This document shows positions 55,763 through 63,989 of a DNA stretch of 64,000 nucleotides, in pieces. Made by a program: the position numbers and the translations under genes. Numbering within the stretch: position 1 is the first letter of the stretch; each line of letters begins with the position of its first letter. The notes below the pieces were generated by a model that was not told the origin of the DNA, made no database searches, and worked only from the letters and a program-made list of their open reading frames with translations. This stretch comes from Pseudomonas turukhanskensis (lineage in GTDB: Bacteria > Pseudomonadota > Gammaproteobacteria > Pseudomonadales > Pseudomonadaceae): positions 62,001 to 126,000 of the forward strand of contig NZ_BSFN01000007.1 in NCBI RefSeq assembly GCF_027922365.1, read 5' to 3'.

Positions 55763-57154
55763 TTAGACGATGCCGGTAGCGTAGAAGGTGCCAATCACCA
55801 CAAACACGGCGAGCGTCTTGATGAGGGTGATGCCGAAAATGTCTTTATAAGCTTCGCGGTGCGTGAGGCCGGTTACCGCCAGCAGGGTGATTACCGCGCC
55901 ATTGTGCGGCAGGGTATCCATGCCGCCGCTGGCCATGGCGGCGACGCGGTGCAGCACTTCCAATGGGATATTGGCGGCGTTGGCAGCCTCGATAAAGGTG
56001 TGTGACATGGCCGCCAGGGCGATGCTCATGCCGCCCGACGCCGAGCCGGTAATACCGGCGAGCAAGGTAACGGTAACGGCTTCATTCACCAGCGGATTGG
56101 GGATGGTTTTCAGCGCATCGGCCAGTACCAGAAAACCCGGCAACGAGGCGATCACCGCACCAAAACCGTATTCCGAAGCGGTATTCATCGACGCCAGCAA
56201 CGCGCCGCCGACCGCCGTTTTAGTGCCTTCAGCCAGCCTGCTTTTAATCGCCCGGAAGCCGCAGATCAGCACCAGCAAAATACCCAGCAGCAACGCTGCC
56301 TGCACCGCCCAGATACCAGTGAGCTTGGCCACTTCGCTGGTTACCGGTTGCGCCATGCCCGGCAGTTGCAGGCTATGGGTGGTGCCGTAGAGCTGGGGAA
56401 TCCAGCGGGTAAACAGCAGGTTGGCCACGCCCACCAGAATCAGCGGCGACAGTGCCAGCCACGGGTTGGGCAGGGCGATATCTTCGGCTGTTTCCGGCTC
56501 ATTGCGCAGCTCCGTGCCATAGCCTTCGCCAGCGGCCTTGGCTTTGCGCAGCTGGCGGCGCAGGTAAAGCATGCCGGCGGCAAACACGAACACGGTGCCG
56601 ATCACGCCCAGCCATGGCGCTGCCCATGAGGTGGTGCCAAAGAACGTGGTGGGAATGATGTTCTGGATCTGCGGCGTGCCGGGCAGGGCGTCCATGGTGA
56701 AACTGAACGCACCCAGGGCAATGGTGGCCGGAATCAGGCGCTTGGGAATATCGCTCTGGCGGAACATCTCGGCGGCAAACGGATACACCGCAAACACCAC
56801 CACAAAGAGCGACACGCCGCCGTAAGTCAGCAAGGCGCACACCAGCACGATCACCAGCATCGCCTGGCGGGTGCCGAGCAAGCGAATGGCGGCCGCCACG
56901 ATGGAGCGCGAGAAGCCCGAGAGCTCAATCAGCTTGCCGAACACGGCGCCGAGCAAAAACACCGGAAAGTAGAGTTTTACGAAGCCGACCATCTTCTCCA
57001 TAAACACGCCGGTAAACGCGGGTGCCACGGCCGAGGGGTCGGTTAGCAATACTGCGCCGAGGGCGGCGATGGGGGCGAACAGAATGACGCTGTAGCCGCG
57101 GTACGCTGCGAGCATCAACAAGGCTAAAGCGGCGAGGGCGATGAGCACGCTCAT
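55763..57154 (-). CDS. GntP-family permease, probable 3-hydroxybutyrate uptake
   Basis: The 463 aa integral membrane protein has 12-14 hydrophobic segments and GntP-family text (PVFLLGAVFGKLIELSG, LTYGGVSLFVVVFAVYPFA, TGSASGGMSIALAAMS, GGMDTLPHNGAVITLL). The family takes up gluconate and other organic acids; its position before bdhA and aacS points to 3-hydroxybutyrate or acetoacetate. Its start (ATGAGCGTGCTC with AGGAG upstream) is duplicated about 170 bp upstream in front of a short leader frame. Confidence 0.88.
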   Translation of the reverse strand: MSVLIALAALALLMLAAYRGYSVILFAPIAALGAVLLTDPSAVAPAFTGVFMEKMVGFVKLYFPVFLLGAVFGKLIELSGFSRSIVAAAIRLLGTRQAMLVIVLVCALLTYGGVSLFVVVFAVYPFAAEMFRQSDIPKRLIPATIALGAFSFTMDALPGTPQIQNIIPTTFFGTTSWAAPWLGVIGTVFVFAAGMLYLRRQLRKAKAAGEGYGTELRNEPETAEDIALPNPWLALSPLILVGVANLLFTRWIPQLYGTTHSLQLPGMAQPVTSEVAKLTGIWAVQAALLLGILLVLICGFRAIKSRLAEGTKTAVGGALLASMNTASEYGFGAVIASLPGFLVLADALKTIPNPLVNEAVTVTLLAGITGSASGGMSIALAAMSHTFIEAANAANIPLEVLHRVAAMASGGMDTLPHNGAVITLLAVTGLTHREAYKDIFGITLIKTLAVFVVIGTFYATGIV

Positions 57155-57200
57155 TAGGCAATCTCCTGATGCCCGGCGACGGGGCCGTCGGGCGGTCTTG
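57155..57200 (-). promoter_or_regulatory. hairpin and ribosome-binding site before the GntP permease
   Basis: On the minus strand, a GC-rich inverted segment around 57168-57195 (CCCGACGG with an imperfect inverse, CCGTCGCCGGG) lies between the end of the leader frame and the AGGAG box of the permease. It has no T-run. It could affect ribosome access or link permease translation to leader translation. Confidence 0.35.
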
Positions 57201-57203
57201 TTT

Positions 57204-57323
57204 TTATTGAGTTAAGGCGTTGCTGTATGGAGTAGCGAAGCGGCGAATTGATTCGGCGCTTTTTCCGTAAGAAGGGCGCGTGGCTGAGGGCGAAGGTGGG
57301 GCGAGGCTGAGCAGGACGCTCAT
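57204..57323 (-). CDS. possible 39-residue leader peptide before the GntP permease
   Basis: It starts MSVLLSLAPPSPSATRPSYG and ends ALTQ. The ribosome-binding site and first codons (AGGAGATTCGCC then ATGAGCGTCCTG) nearly repeat those of the permease gene (AGGAGATTGCCTA then ATGAGCGTGCTC), and both are preceded by AAAAACAAGA. After four shared residues the sequences diverge. It is either a translated leader or the remnant of a small duplication. Too short for domain evidence. Confidence 0.4.
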   Translation of the reverse strand: MSVLLSLAPPSPSATRPSYGKSAESIRRFATPYSNALTQ

Positions 57324-57386
57324 GGCGAATCTCCTGACGAATCTTGTTTTTGTTCTGCGTGCGGTCTGTGCCGTGCAGGGAGCATT

Positions 57387-57402
57387 AGCGAGATGTGTGC
57401 CA
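57387..57402 (-). promoter_or_regulatory. sigma-54 promoter of the ketone-body operon
   Basis: On the minus strand TGGCACACATCTCGCT has the invariant GG and GC exactly 10 bp apart and a perfect TGGCAC -24 half; the -12 half TCGCT differs from TTGCT at one base. Transcription would start near 57375, about 50 nt before the leader frame. Related 3-hydroxybutyrate genes of P. aeruginosa are controlled by the sigma-54 activator HbcR, which agrees. Confidence 0.72.
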
Positions 57403-57465
57403 GGTTCTTAAGTTGTTGAAATATAAAGCTAAGTTCTAGTTCTTGATGGGGGCTTGTTCAGCTTT

Positions 57466-57481
57466 GTCTCTGATTTGAGAC
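57466..57481. promoter_or_regulatory. candidate activator site 1 (upstream activating sequence)
   Basis: GTCTC-N6-GAGAC, an inverted repeat about 64 bp upstream of the -24 element, in the context TTGTCTCT. It is paired with a second copy 58 bp further out. The spacing fits binding sites of a sigma-54 enhancer-binding protein. Confidence 0.5.
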
Positions 57482-57523
57482 GGGCGGGATTAAATCGCGA
57501 GCGCAAAGCCTGCTGCGGGGCTT

Positions 57524-57539
57524 GTCTCTATATGGAGAG
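57524..57539. promoter_or_regulatory. candidate activator site 2 (upstream activating sequence)
   Basis: TTGTCTCT-N4-GGAGAG repeats the left half of site 1 exactly and keeps the same 16-bp layout (GTCTC-N6-GAGAG). Confidence 0.5.
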
Positions 57540-57564
57540 TTGAGTCTTTAAACTGAGATGTGTT

Positions 57565-57648
57565 TGTAGGAGCGAGCTTGCTCGCGAACCCTGAAAACCT
57601 CGGTTTCGGATCCCGTTTGCGGGCTTCGCGAGCAAGCTCGCTCCTACA
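57565..57648. repeat. inverted REP pair (REPIN)
   Basis: TGTAGGAGCGAGCTTGCTCG faces its exact inverse, ending TCCTACA, across about 44 bp. It lies just past the tauD stop and upstream of the ketone-body control region, so it may end tau transcription. Confidence 0.9.
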
Positions 57649-57664
57649 GGGGATCGTGTTGTGA

Positions 57665-58498
57665 TTAAAACGGCTTGTCGCCAAGGATGGTGGCGCGCTG
57701 CATCACCCGCCGCGCCGGGCGGTAGTCGTCTACGGCGTAGTGCTGGGTTACGCGGTTATCCCAGAAGGCGATGTCGTTCTCCTGCCAGCGCCAGCGCACG
57801 AAGAATTCGGGCTTGGTGGCGTGGGCGAACAGAAACGTCAGCAGCGCCTGGCTTTCCGCGGGCTCCAGTTCGTTGATCTTGCTGGTGAAGCCTTCGCTGA
57901 CAAACAGGGCCTTGCGCCCGCTTACCGGATGGGTGCGGACCACCGGGTGCGATTGCGGCGGATGCTTGCGCCGGGTTTCGTCCCAGCGGGCGTAGTCTTC
58001 TGGCGTGCTGCCGTAGCGTTCCAAGGGAAACGAGCGGGTGAAATCGTGGGTTGCGGTCAGGCCGTCCAGCAGGTTCTGCAGCGGTGCCGACAGCGCTTCA
58101 AAGGCCGCGATGCCGCTTGCCCACAGGGTATCGCCACCTCTGGGCGGCAGCAGCTTGGCGCTCAGCACGGCGCCCATGGCCGGCTCTGGCAGGAAGGTGA
58201 CGTCGGTGTGCCAGATGGCGTTGTCGCGCACATCGGTGACGGCCGTGTCCAGAATCAGTACTTCCGGCTGCTCGGGCACGTTGGGGTAAATAGGGTGGAT
58301 ATGCAGATCACCAAAGCGCGCGGCAAAACGGGCTTGCTGCTGCGGGGTGATGGGCTGATTGCGGAAGAACAGCACCTGATGGTCGAGCAGCGCTTGTTCG
58401 ATAGCGCGCTGGTTGGCGTCGCTCAAGGGTTCGCTGAGGGTAATGCCTTCTACTTGCGCGCCGAGGGCGGAACTCAAAGGGGTGATGTGCAGGCTCAT
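57665..58498 (-). CDS. tauD: taurine dioxygenase
   Basis: This Fe(II)/2-oxoglutarate enzyme converts taurine to aminoacetaldehyde and sulfite under sulfur limitation. The 277 aa show the iron ligands His and Asp in IWHTDVTF (about 99-101), the distal His in [11 protein letters not shown] (about 255) and the 2-oxoglutarate-binding Arg in [12 protein letters not shown]. The start is the ATG at 58496-58498. It is the last gene of tauA-tauA-tauB-tauC-tauD. Confidence 0.94.
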   Translation of the reverse strand: MSLHITPLSSALGAQVEGITLSEPLSDANQRAIEQALLDHQVLFFRNQPITPQQQARFAARFGDLHIHPIYPNVPEQPEVLILDTAVTDVRDNAIWHTDVTFLPEPAMGAVLSAKLLPPRGGDTLWASGIAAFEALSAPLQNLLDGLTATHDFTRSFPLERYGSTPEDYARWDETRRKHPPQSHPVVRTHPVSGRKALFVSEGFTSKINELEPAESQALLTFLFAHATKPEFFVRWRWQENDIAFWDNRVTQHYAVDDYRPARRVMQRATILGDKPF

Positions 58499-58581
58499 GG
58501 TCGATCTCGTACGTGGCAGTGGGATGCAGCGCAAAGGGGTTGAACGCGCGCCGGTCGTTGCCGGCGCGTCATGAAAAAGGG

Positions 58582-59439
58582 TTAGTGGCTCTGGCCGTGC
58601 CAGGGCACCAATCGTCTCTGCAGGGCCCGCAGGCTCATCTCCAAGGCAAAGGCGATGACGGCGATGACGAGAATCCCGAGAATCACCACATCGGTGACCA
58701 GAAACTGCGCCGCCGACTGCACCATAAAACCCAGGCCGCTGGTGGCGGCGATCAGCTCGGCCGCCACCAATGTCGACCAGCCCACGCCCAGGCCAATGCG
58801 CACACCGGTGAGGATGTCGGGCAGGGCGCTGGGCAGAATCACATGGCGAATCAACTGGCTGCGGGTAGCGCCCAGCGATTGCGCTGCGTGCAGTTTGGCG
58901 GGGTCGACGGTGCGCACGCCGGTGGCCGTGGCAATGGCGATGGGGGCGAAAATCGCCAGGTAAATCAACAGCACCTTGGACAGCTCACCAATGCCGCACC
59001 AGATCACGATCAGGGGCAGATAGGCCAGCGGCGGAATCGGGCGGTAGAACTCGATCAGCGGGTCGAGAATGCCTTGGGCAATGCGGTTGCGGCCAATGGC
59101 GATACCCACCGGAATGGCGGTGAGCACGGCAATCAGCAACGCCAGGCCGATACGCCCCAGGCTTGCGCCCAGGTGCTGCCAGAGCGTGGACTCCATATAG
59201 CCGGTGGTGGCCAGCAACCAGCCTTTTTGCAGCACAGCCGAAGGCGGCGGTAGAAACAGTGGCTCGATCAGGCCGAAGGCGGTTACCGCCCACCAGAGCG
59301 CCACCAGGCTGACCAGGGTCAGGGCGCTGATCAGGCGAGTGCTCAAGGCCCGGCGTTGGGCCGGCGCGCTGGGCAGGTCGCCCAGGGCATCGGCGCTGCT
59401 CACTTGTTCCGTGTTCAGGCTGGCTTCATAACTGGTCAT
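58582..59439 (-). CDS. tauC: taurine ABC transporter permease
   Basis: The 285 aa inner-membrane subunit has about six hydrophobic segments after a soluble N-terminus of about 30 residues. The ABC-permease EAA region is visible as [28 protein letters not shown] in parts (about 180-207). It overlaps tauB by 4 nt. Confidence 0.95.
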   Translation of the reverse strand: MTSYEASLNTEQVSSADALGDLPSAPAQRRALSTRLISALTLVSLVALWWAVTAFGLIEPLFLPPPSAVLQKGWLLATTGYMESTLWQHLGASLGRIGLALLIAVLTAIPVGIAIGRNRIAQGILDPLIEFYRPIPPLAYLPLIVIWCGIGELSKVLLIYLAIFAPIAIATATGVRTVDPAKLHAAQSLGATRSQLIRHVILPSALPDILTGVRIGLGVGWSTLVAAELIAATSGLGFMVQSAAQFLVTDVVILGILVIAVIAFALEMSLRALQRRLVPWHGQSH

Positions 59440-60230
59440 ACACGGGCCTCCGCTTGCAGGGCCAAACGTTGGTTGAACACCTGCGCCAGCACGTGCTCAC
59501 GGGTTTCGATAAACAGCGGGTCGGACTTGATCGCCCGTGCCGGCTCGCCGGCGGCATAGCGCTGGCCGAAATCCAGGTGCAGGCGCTCGACGATCTGCCC
59601 GGGGTTCGGCGCCAGTAGCACCAGGTCGGTGGCCAGAAACACCGCTTCTTCGATGTCGTGGGTAATCAGAAACACCGGTTTGGCGCTGCGTTGCCACACC
59701 TGCAACAACAGCTCTTGCATCTGTTCGCGGGTAAAGGCGTCGAGGGCGCCGAAGGGTTCGTCCATCAGCAGCACCCGCGGGTCGGCCGCCAACGCACGGG
59801 CCAGGCCCACGCGCTGCTTTTGCCCGCCAGACAACTGCCACACCTGGCGCTGCTCGAAACCGGCCAGATCAACCAGGGCGAGCATTTCGCGCGCTTTGGC
59901 TTCGCGCTGCGGGCGAGCGACACCAGTCAATTGCAGGCCGAAGGCGACGTTGTCCAACACGTTCTGCCAGGGCAGCAGGGCGTCGTCCTGAAACACCACG
60001 CCGCGCTCGGCGCTCGGGCCTTTTACCGGCACGCCGTCGAGGGTGATGCGCCCACTGCTGGGGGCCACGAAGCCGGCAATCAGGTTGAGCAGCGAGGTTT
60101 TGCCGCTCCCGGACGGGCCGAGGGCAACCAGCAACTGCTGCGGCCCCAGGGTCAGGGAAATATCGGCCAGCACCGGTGCGGTAGTGCCCGGGTACTGTGC
60201 GCTGATGCGCTCCAGTTCTAATAAGGCCAT
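59436..60230 (-). CDS. tauB: taurine ABC transporter ATP-binding protein
   Basis: The 264 aa have Walker [11 protein letters not shown] (about 38-47), the signature [16 protein letters not shown] (about 130-145), Walker [15 protein letters not shown] and the switch His in LITHDIEEA. The start is the ATG at 60228-60230 ([15 protein letters not shown]); the frame upstream of it runs through a repeat and is not credible. A repeat pair separates it from the preceding tauA. Confidence 0.95.
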   Translation of the reverse strand: MALLELERISAQYPGTTAPVLADISLTLGPQQLLVALGPSGSGKTSLLNLIAGFVAPSSGRITLDGVPVKGPSAERGVVFQDDALLPWQNVLDNVAFGLQLTGVARPQREAKAREMLALVDLAGFEQRQVWQLSGGQKQRVGLARALAADPRVLLMDEPFGALDAFTREQMQELLLQVWQRSAKPVFLITHDIEEAVFLATDLVLLAPNPGQIVERLHLDFGQRYAAGEPARAIKSDPLFIETREHVLAQVFNQRLALQAEARV

Positions 60231-60252
60231 GGCGTGTCTCGCTCTGGTTGGG

Positions 60253-60336
60253 TCCAAAATTCTGGGTCCCCGCCTGCGCGGGGACGACGGTGCTTTTAGC
60301 CACCTTCCGTCATTCCCGCGTAGGCGGGAATCCAGG
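60253..60336. repeat. paired CCCCGCCTGCGCGGGG / GTCATTCCCGC repeat (copy B), inside the tau operon
   Basis: TTCTGGGTCCCCGCCTGCGCGGGGACGACGG (in parts, 60258-60290) is followed by CCGTCATTCCCGCG...GCGGGAATCCAGG (60307-60336). The halves match those of the copy at 32703-32801 but in swapped order. It lies between tauA1 and tauB and could form strong hairpins in the tau transcript. Confidence 0.8.
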
Positions 60337-60350
60337 AAGGGGTACATCGG

Positions 60351-61325
60351 TTATTGAACGAACTTGGTGCTCACATACGGCGAGTAATCCGCCAACACGC
60401 CATCGGCCTTGCCCTGTTCCTTGAGGAATACGGCAGTGGCGGCGATGTCTTTGGCGGTCTGGCCGTCGAGCAGGGTTTTCTGTTCGGCGCTTTCCGGGAA
60501 GGTGGAGCCGGCCAGCAATTCAGGCACGTCGGCGGCATTGGCGCCGGTCAGGCGGGCGATTTCTTTCACCTGCGCGGAGTCGGCGGTCCAGGCGGCCTTG
60601 TTGGCGTTGTAGGCGGTATACGCGTCGATGCTGACCTTGGCGAACTTGGCCAACACCTCAGGGTGTTTCTCGGCGAAATCCTTGCGCGCTACCCAGACTT
60701 CGAAGGTCGGTGCGCCCCAGGTGCCCACCTCGGCGGCATCGGTAAGCACCTTGCCGTCTTTCTTGATTTCGCCCAGTGCCGGCGACCACACAAACGCGCC
60801 GTCGATATCGCCACGCTTCCAGGCGGCGGTGATTTGCGCCGGGTTGAGGTTGACGACTTTTACCTTGGTAGGGTCGATGTTCCAGTGTTTCAGCGCGCCG
60901 AGCAGGCTGTAGTGGGAGGTCGACACAAACGGGGTGGCGATGGTCTTGCCGATCAGGTCTTCGGGTTTTTCAATCTTGCTGCCTTTGCGTACCACCAGGG
61001 CTTCGGCCGAGTTGATCTGCGCGGCAACCACGAAGGTCACGATGGGCAAACCACGGGTAGCGGCGGCGGCGAGCGGGCTGGAACCGAGGTTGCCGATCTG
61101 CACATCACCGGAAGCGATGGCGGTGACCACTTCGGCGCCACTGTTGAATTTGCGCCAGTCAAGTTTTTCGCCGATGGCTTTTTCATAGCCACCGTTGGCC
61201 TGCGGCACTTTGCTGGGGTCGATACCGGTCTGGTAGCCGATGATGATGTCTTGGGCTTGTACGGTGAAGCTGAGGCCGGCAACTACCAGGCTGGCGAGCA
61301 GGCGGCGGGAAAAGGAAAAGCTCAT
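60351..61325 (-). CDS. tauA: taurine ABC transporter substrate-binding protein (copy 1)
   Basis: The 324 aa periplasmic binding protein has a signal peptide (about 1-24, ending VQAQ). TauA-type text follows: GYQTGIDPSKVPQANGGYEKA, FNSGAEVVTAIASGDVQIGNLGSSPLAAAATRG (in parts), VVNLNPAQITAAWKRGDIDGA. Of two ATGs six bases apart, the one at 61325 is correctly spaced from GGAG. It is preceded by a second tauA-like gene of identical length. Confidence 0.93.
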   Translation of the reverse strand: MSFSFSRRLLASLVVAGLSFTVQAQDIIIGYQTGIDPSKVPQANGGYEKAIGEKLDWRKFNSGAEVVTAIASGDVQIGNLGSSPLAAAATRGLPIVTFVVAAQINSAEALVVRKGSKIEKPEDLIGKTIATPFVSTSHYSLLGALKHWNIDPTKVKVVNLNPAQITAAWKRGDIDGAFVWSPALGEIKKDGKVLTDAAEVGTWGAPTFEVWVARKDFAEKHPEVLAKFAKVSIDAYTAYNANKAAWTADSAQVKEIARLTGANAADVPELLAGSTFPESAEQKTLLDGQTAKDIAATAVFLKEQGKADGVLADYSPYVSTKFVQ

Positions 61326-61387
61326 GGTCATGCTCCAACGGAGTAACCCTGATGGCGCTGGCCACCAAGGTTGAAGTTCAAATCGGC

Positions 61388-62362
61388 TTATTTGACGAAC
61401 TGGTTGCTGACGTATGGCGAGTAGTCCGCCAGTACGGCATCGACCTTGCCTTGCTCTTTGAGGAAACCGGCGGTGTTGGTGATGGCCTTGGTAGTCGGCT
61501 CGCCGAGCGCGGTGACCTGATCACTGGCCAGCGGGAACACATTGCCTTCCAGCAGCACCGGAACGTCTTCAGCTTTGGCGCCGGAGAGTTTTACGACCTT
61601 GGCAACATTGTCCTTGTCGGCCAGCCAGGCTTTCGGGTCTTTGCGGTAGGCGGCGTAGGCGTCGAGGGTGGTTTTGGCGAACGCGCTGACGATTTCCGGG
61701 TGTTTCTCGGCGAAGTCTTTGCGCACGATCCAGGCATCGAAGGTCGGAGCACCGAGCTTGCTCAGTTCACCCGAGGTGATCAGCACGTTGCCGCTTTCCT
61801 TGGCTTTGCCCAGGGCCGGGTCCCATACGTAGGTGGCGTCGATATCGCCACGCTGCCAGGCAGCGATGATGGCCGGCGGTGCCAGGTTCACGATCTCGAC
61901 TTTCTTGGGATCGATGTTCCAGTGCTTGAGGGCGGCCAGCAGGCTGTAGTGACCGGTAGAGACGAAAGGCACGGCGACTTTCTTGCCGACCAGATCTTGC
62001 GGCGAGTTGATGCCCGAGCCGTTACGGGCTACCAGGGCTTCGGCGGCGCCGATCTGGGTGGCGATCAAAAAGGTTTCTACCGGCAGTTGGCGGGTCGCCG
62101 CGGCAGCGAGCGGGCTGGAACCGACATAACCGATCTGCACATCACCGGAGGCCACGGCGGTGATCACTTCGGCGCCGCTGTCGAATTTGCGCCAGTCGAT
62201 TTTGCTCTTGCTGGCCTTTTCATAAGCGCCATCGGCCTGGGCCACTTTGGCCGGGTCTACGGTGGTCTGGTAGGCAACGGTGAAATCGGCAGCTTGAGTG
62301 CTGATGGCAAAACCACTGAAGGCCAGGGCGGCCAGCAGGCGGAGCGGGGTGAGCGCTTTCAT
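61388..62362 (-). CDS. tauA: taurine ABC transporter substrate-binding protein (copy 2)
   Basis: The 324 aa are clearly homologous to the next gene along their whole length (shared SGDVQIG, GSSPLAAAATR, TPFVST/VPFVST, HYSLL, ALKHWNIDP, RKDFAEKHPE) but well diverged. The signal peptide covers about 1-26, ending STQA. The start is the ATG at 62360-62362 with GAGGAG upstream. It is the first gene of the operon, so it should be the most abundant product. The two copies may differ in sulfonate preference. Confidence 0.92.
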   Translation of the reverse strand: MKALTPLRLLAALAFSGFAISTQAADFTVAYQTTVDPAKVAQADGAYEKASKSKIDWRKFDSGAEVITAVASGDVQIGYVGSSPLAAAATRQLPVETFLIATQIGAAEALVARNGSGINSPQDLVGKKVAVPFVSTGHYSLLAALKHWNIDPKKVEIVNLAPPAIIAAWQRGDIDATYVWDPALGKAKESGNVLITSGELSKLGAPTFDAWIVRKDFAEKHPEIVSAFAKTTLDAYAAYRKDPKAWLADKDNVAKVVKLSGAKAEDVPVLLEGNVFPLASDQVTALGEPTTKAITNTAGFLKEQGKVDAVLADYSPYVSNQFVK

Positions 62363-62846
62363 TTTTATACTCCTCAACGGGCTCCGAGCGCTGCGTTGAG
62401 CGGGCGGACCTCTGGACGGTAACTAGAAGAAGACGATGTCCGGTGGTCCGGTGATGCAGAGAATAATGGTTCTAAGAATTTAGAAATAAATACTATTTGG
62501 TTATTAGCTTAGGTGTGGCGATTTGGTTGCACAGCCCGGGATTACCCGCTGTAGGAGCCAGCTTGCGGGCGAACCCTGGAAACGCTAAAACGCCGTGGGC
62601 AAGCACCCGGCGGCCGGCGAGCAGGGGTGTTCGCAGCGGATGTCAAAAAAACGTGAAATTTATTTGTTGAACCGAAAGAAATGCCCCGATATCTCAGTTG
62701 AGCAAGCTAGAGGCCACGGCTGGCGTAGGGCCAGCTCGGAAAAATTTGTTTGGCAGGGTTAGCGGCAGTGGCGTTTGTCTACTACGTTGTCTTTGTCGAT
62801 TAAACGCATCGTTAATCTGCGCACAATCTATATGGGGACTTTACGG
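62363..62846. promoter_or_regulatory. divergent control region between tauA and oprF
   Basis: A 484-bp gap. The tauA side (62455-62515) is AT-rich and contains the perfect inverted repeat TTCTAAGAATTTAGAA (62470-62485), typical in style of sulfate-starvation (CysB-type) promoters in Pseudomonas, though CysB sites are loosely defined. The middle holds a single REP unit at 62550-62573. The oprF side (62640-62846) should hold the oprF promoters; I found no sigX-like gene and no certain -35/-10 pair. No credible coding sequence is seen. Confidence 0.5.
62550..62573. repeat. single REP unit
   Basis: TGTAGGAGCCAGCTTGCGGG, then CGAA: a variant of the REP family with no good inverse partner nearby. 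Confidence 0.65.
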
Positions 62847-63881
62847 ATGAAATTGCAAAACACCTTAGGCGTTGTAATCGGTTCGCTGATCGCCGCCAGC
62901 TCTTTCCAAGCGTTGGCTCAGGGCCAAGGTGCGGTTGAGATTGAAGGCTTCGCCAAGAAGGAATACTTCGACAGCCAGCGTGATTTCAAAAATGACGGCA
63001 ACCTGTTTGGTGGCTCCATTGGCTACTTTCTGACTGACGACGTAGAGCTGCGCCTGGCCTACGACGAAGTCCACAACGCCGTCACCAACGACGGCCAGAA
63101 CGTCAAAGGCTCGAACACGGCCCTCGACGCGCTGTACCACTTCAACGCCCCAGGTGACACCCTGCGTCCGTACCTCTCGGCCGGCTTCTCCGACCAGAGC
63201 ATCGACCAGAATGGCAGCGGCGGCCGTAACGGCTCAACCTTCGCCAACGTTGGCGGCGGTGCCAAGCTGTACTTCACCGAAAACTTCTACGCCCGTGCCG
63301 GCGTTGAAGCCCAGTACAACATCGACCAGGGCGACACCGAGTGGGCGCCAAGCGTGGGTATCGGTGTGAACTTCGGCGGTGGCAAGAAAGCTGCCGAGCC
63401 AGTGCCGGCTGCAGCGCCTGAAGTGTGCTCGGACAGCGACAACGATGGCGTGTGCGACAACGTCGACAAGTGCCCGGACACCGCAGCCAACGTCACCGTT
63501 GATGCTGACGGCTGCCCAGCGGTTGCCGAAGTGGTTCGCGTTGAACTGGACGTGAAATTCGACTTCGACAAATCGAAAGTCAAAGAAGAAAGCTATGGCG
63601 ACATCAAAAACCTGGCTGACTTCATGAAGCAATACCCAGACACCTCCACCACCGTGGAAGGCCACACCGACTCCGTGGGCACCGACGCCTACAACCAGAA
63701 ACTCTCCGAGCGCCGTGCCAACGCCGTGCGTGAAGTGCTGGTTAACCAGTACGGTGTAGGTGGCGAGCGTGTTAACGCTGTGGGTTATGGCGAATCCAAA
63801 CCGGTTGCCGACAACGCCACCGACGCGGGCCGCGCTGTAAACCGTCGCGTAGAAGCGGAAGTGGAAGCTCAGGCCAAGTAA
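62847..63881 (+). CDS. oprF: outer-membrane porin OprF
   Basis: The 344 aa closely match Pseudomonas OprF. They comprise a signal peptide (about 1-24, ALAQG), an eight-stranded beta-barrel domain (about 25-180), a Pro/Ala hinge, the four-Cys calcium-type linker CSDSDNDGVCDNVDKCPDTA plus a later Cys, and a C-terminal OmpA-like peptidoglycan-binding domain (FDFDKSKV, VEGHTDSVGTDAYNQKLSERR in parts). The start is the ATG at 62847 (MKLQNTLGVVIGSL) with ACGGA upstream. In P. aeruginosa oprF follows sigX; here its left neighbour is the taurine operon. Confidence 0.96.
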   Translation: MKLQNTLGVVIGSLIAASSFQALAQGQGAVEIEGFAKKEYFDSQRDFKNDGNLFGGSIGYFLTDDVELRLAYDEVHNAVTNDGQNVKGSNTALDALYHFNAPGDTLRPYLSAGFSDQSIDQNGSGGRNGSTFANVGGGAKLYFTENFYARAGVEAQYNIDQGDTEWAPSVGIGVNFGGGKKAAEPVPAAAPEVCSDSDNDGVCDNVDKCPDTAANVTVDADGCPAVAEVVRVELDVKFDFDKSKVKEESYGDIKNLADFMKQYPDTSTTVEGHTDSVGTDAYNQKLSERRANAVREVLVNQYGVGGERVNAVGYGESKPVADNATDAGRAVNRRVEAEVEAQAK

Positions 63882-63900
63882 TTAGCCTGATGCTTTAGAA

Positions 63901-63927
63901 AAACCCGGCCTCGGCCGGGTTTTTTTA
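63901..63927 (+). terminator. intrinsic terminator of oprF
   Basis: ACCCGGCC (63903-63910) pairs with GGCCGGGT (63913-63920) and is followed by seven T. Confidence 0.94.
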
Positions 63928-63954
63928 TGGAGCCTCAAAGCGATTCTCCAATCC

Positions 63955-63989
63955 GTAGGAGCCAGCCAGCTTGCTGGCGAAGCTTTTTG
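63955..63989. repeat. REP unit at the right edge
   Basis: CGTAGGAGCCAGCCAGCTTGCTGGCGAAGC belongs to the same REP family (given in parts: CGTAGGAGCC, AGCTTGCTGGCG). A possible inverse partner would lie beyond the window. Confidence 0.7.
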
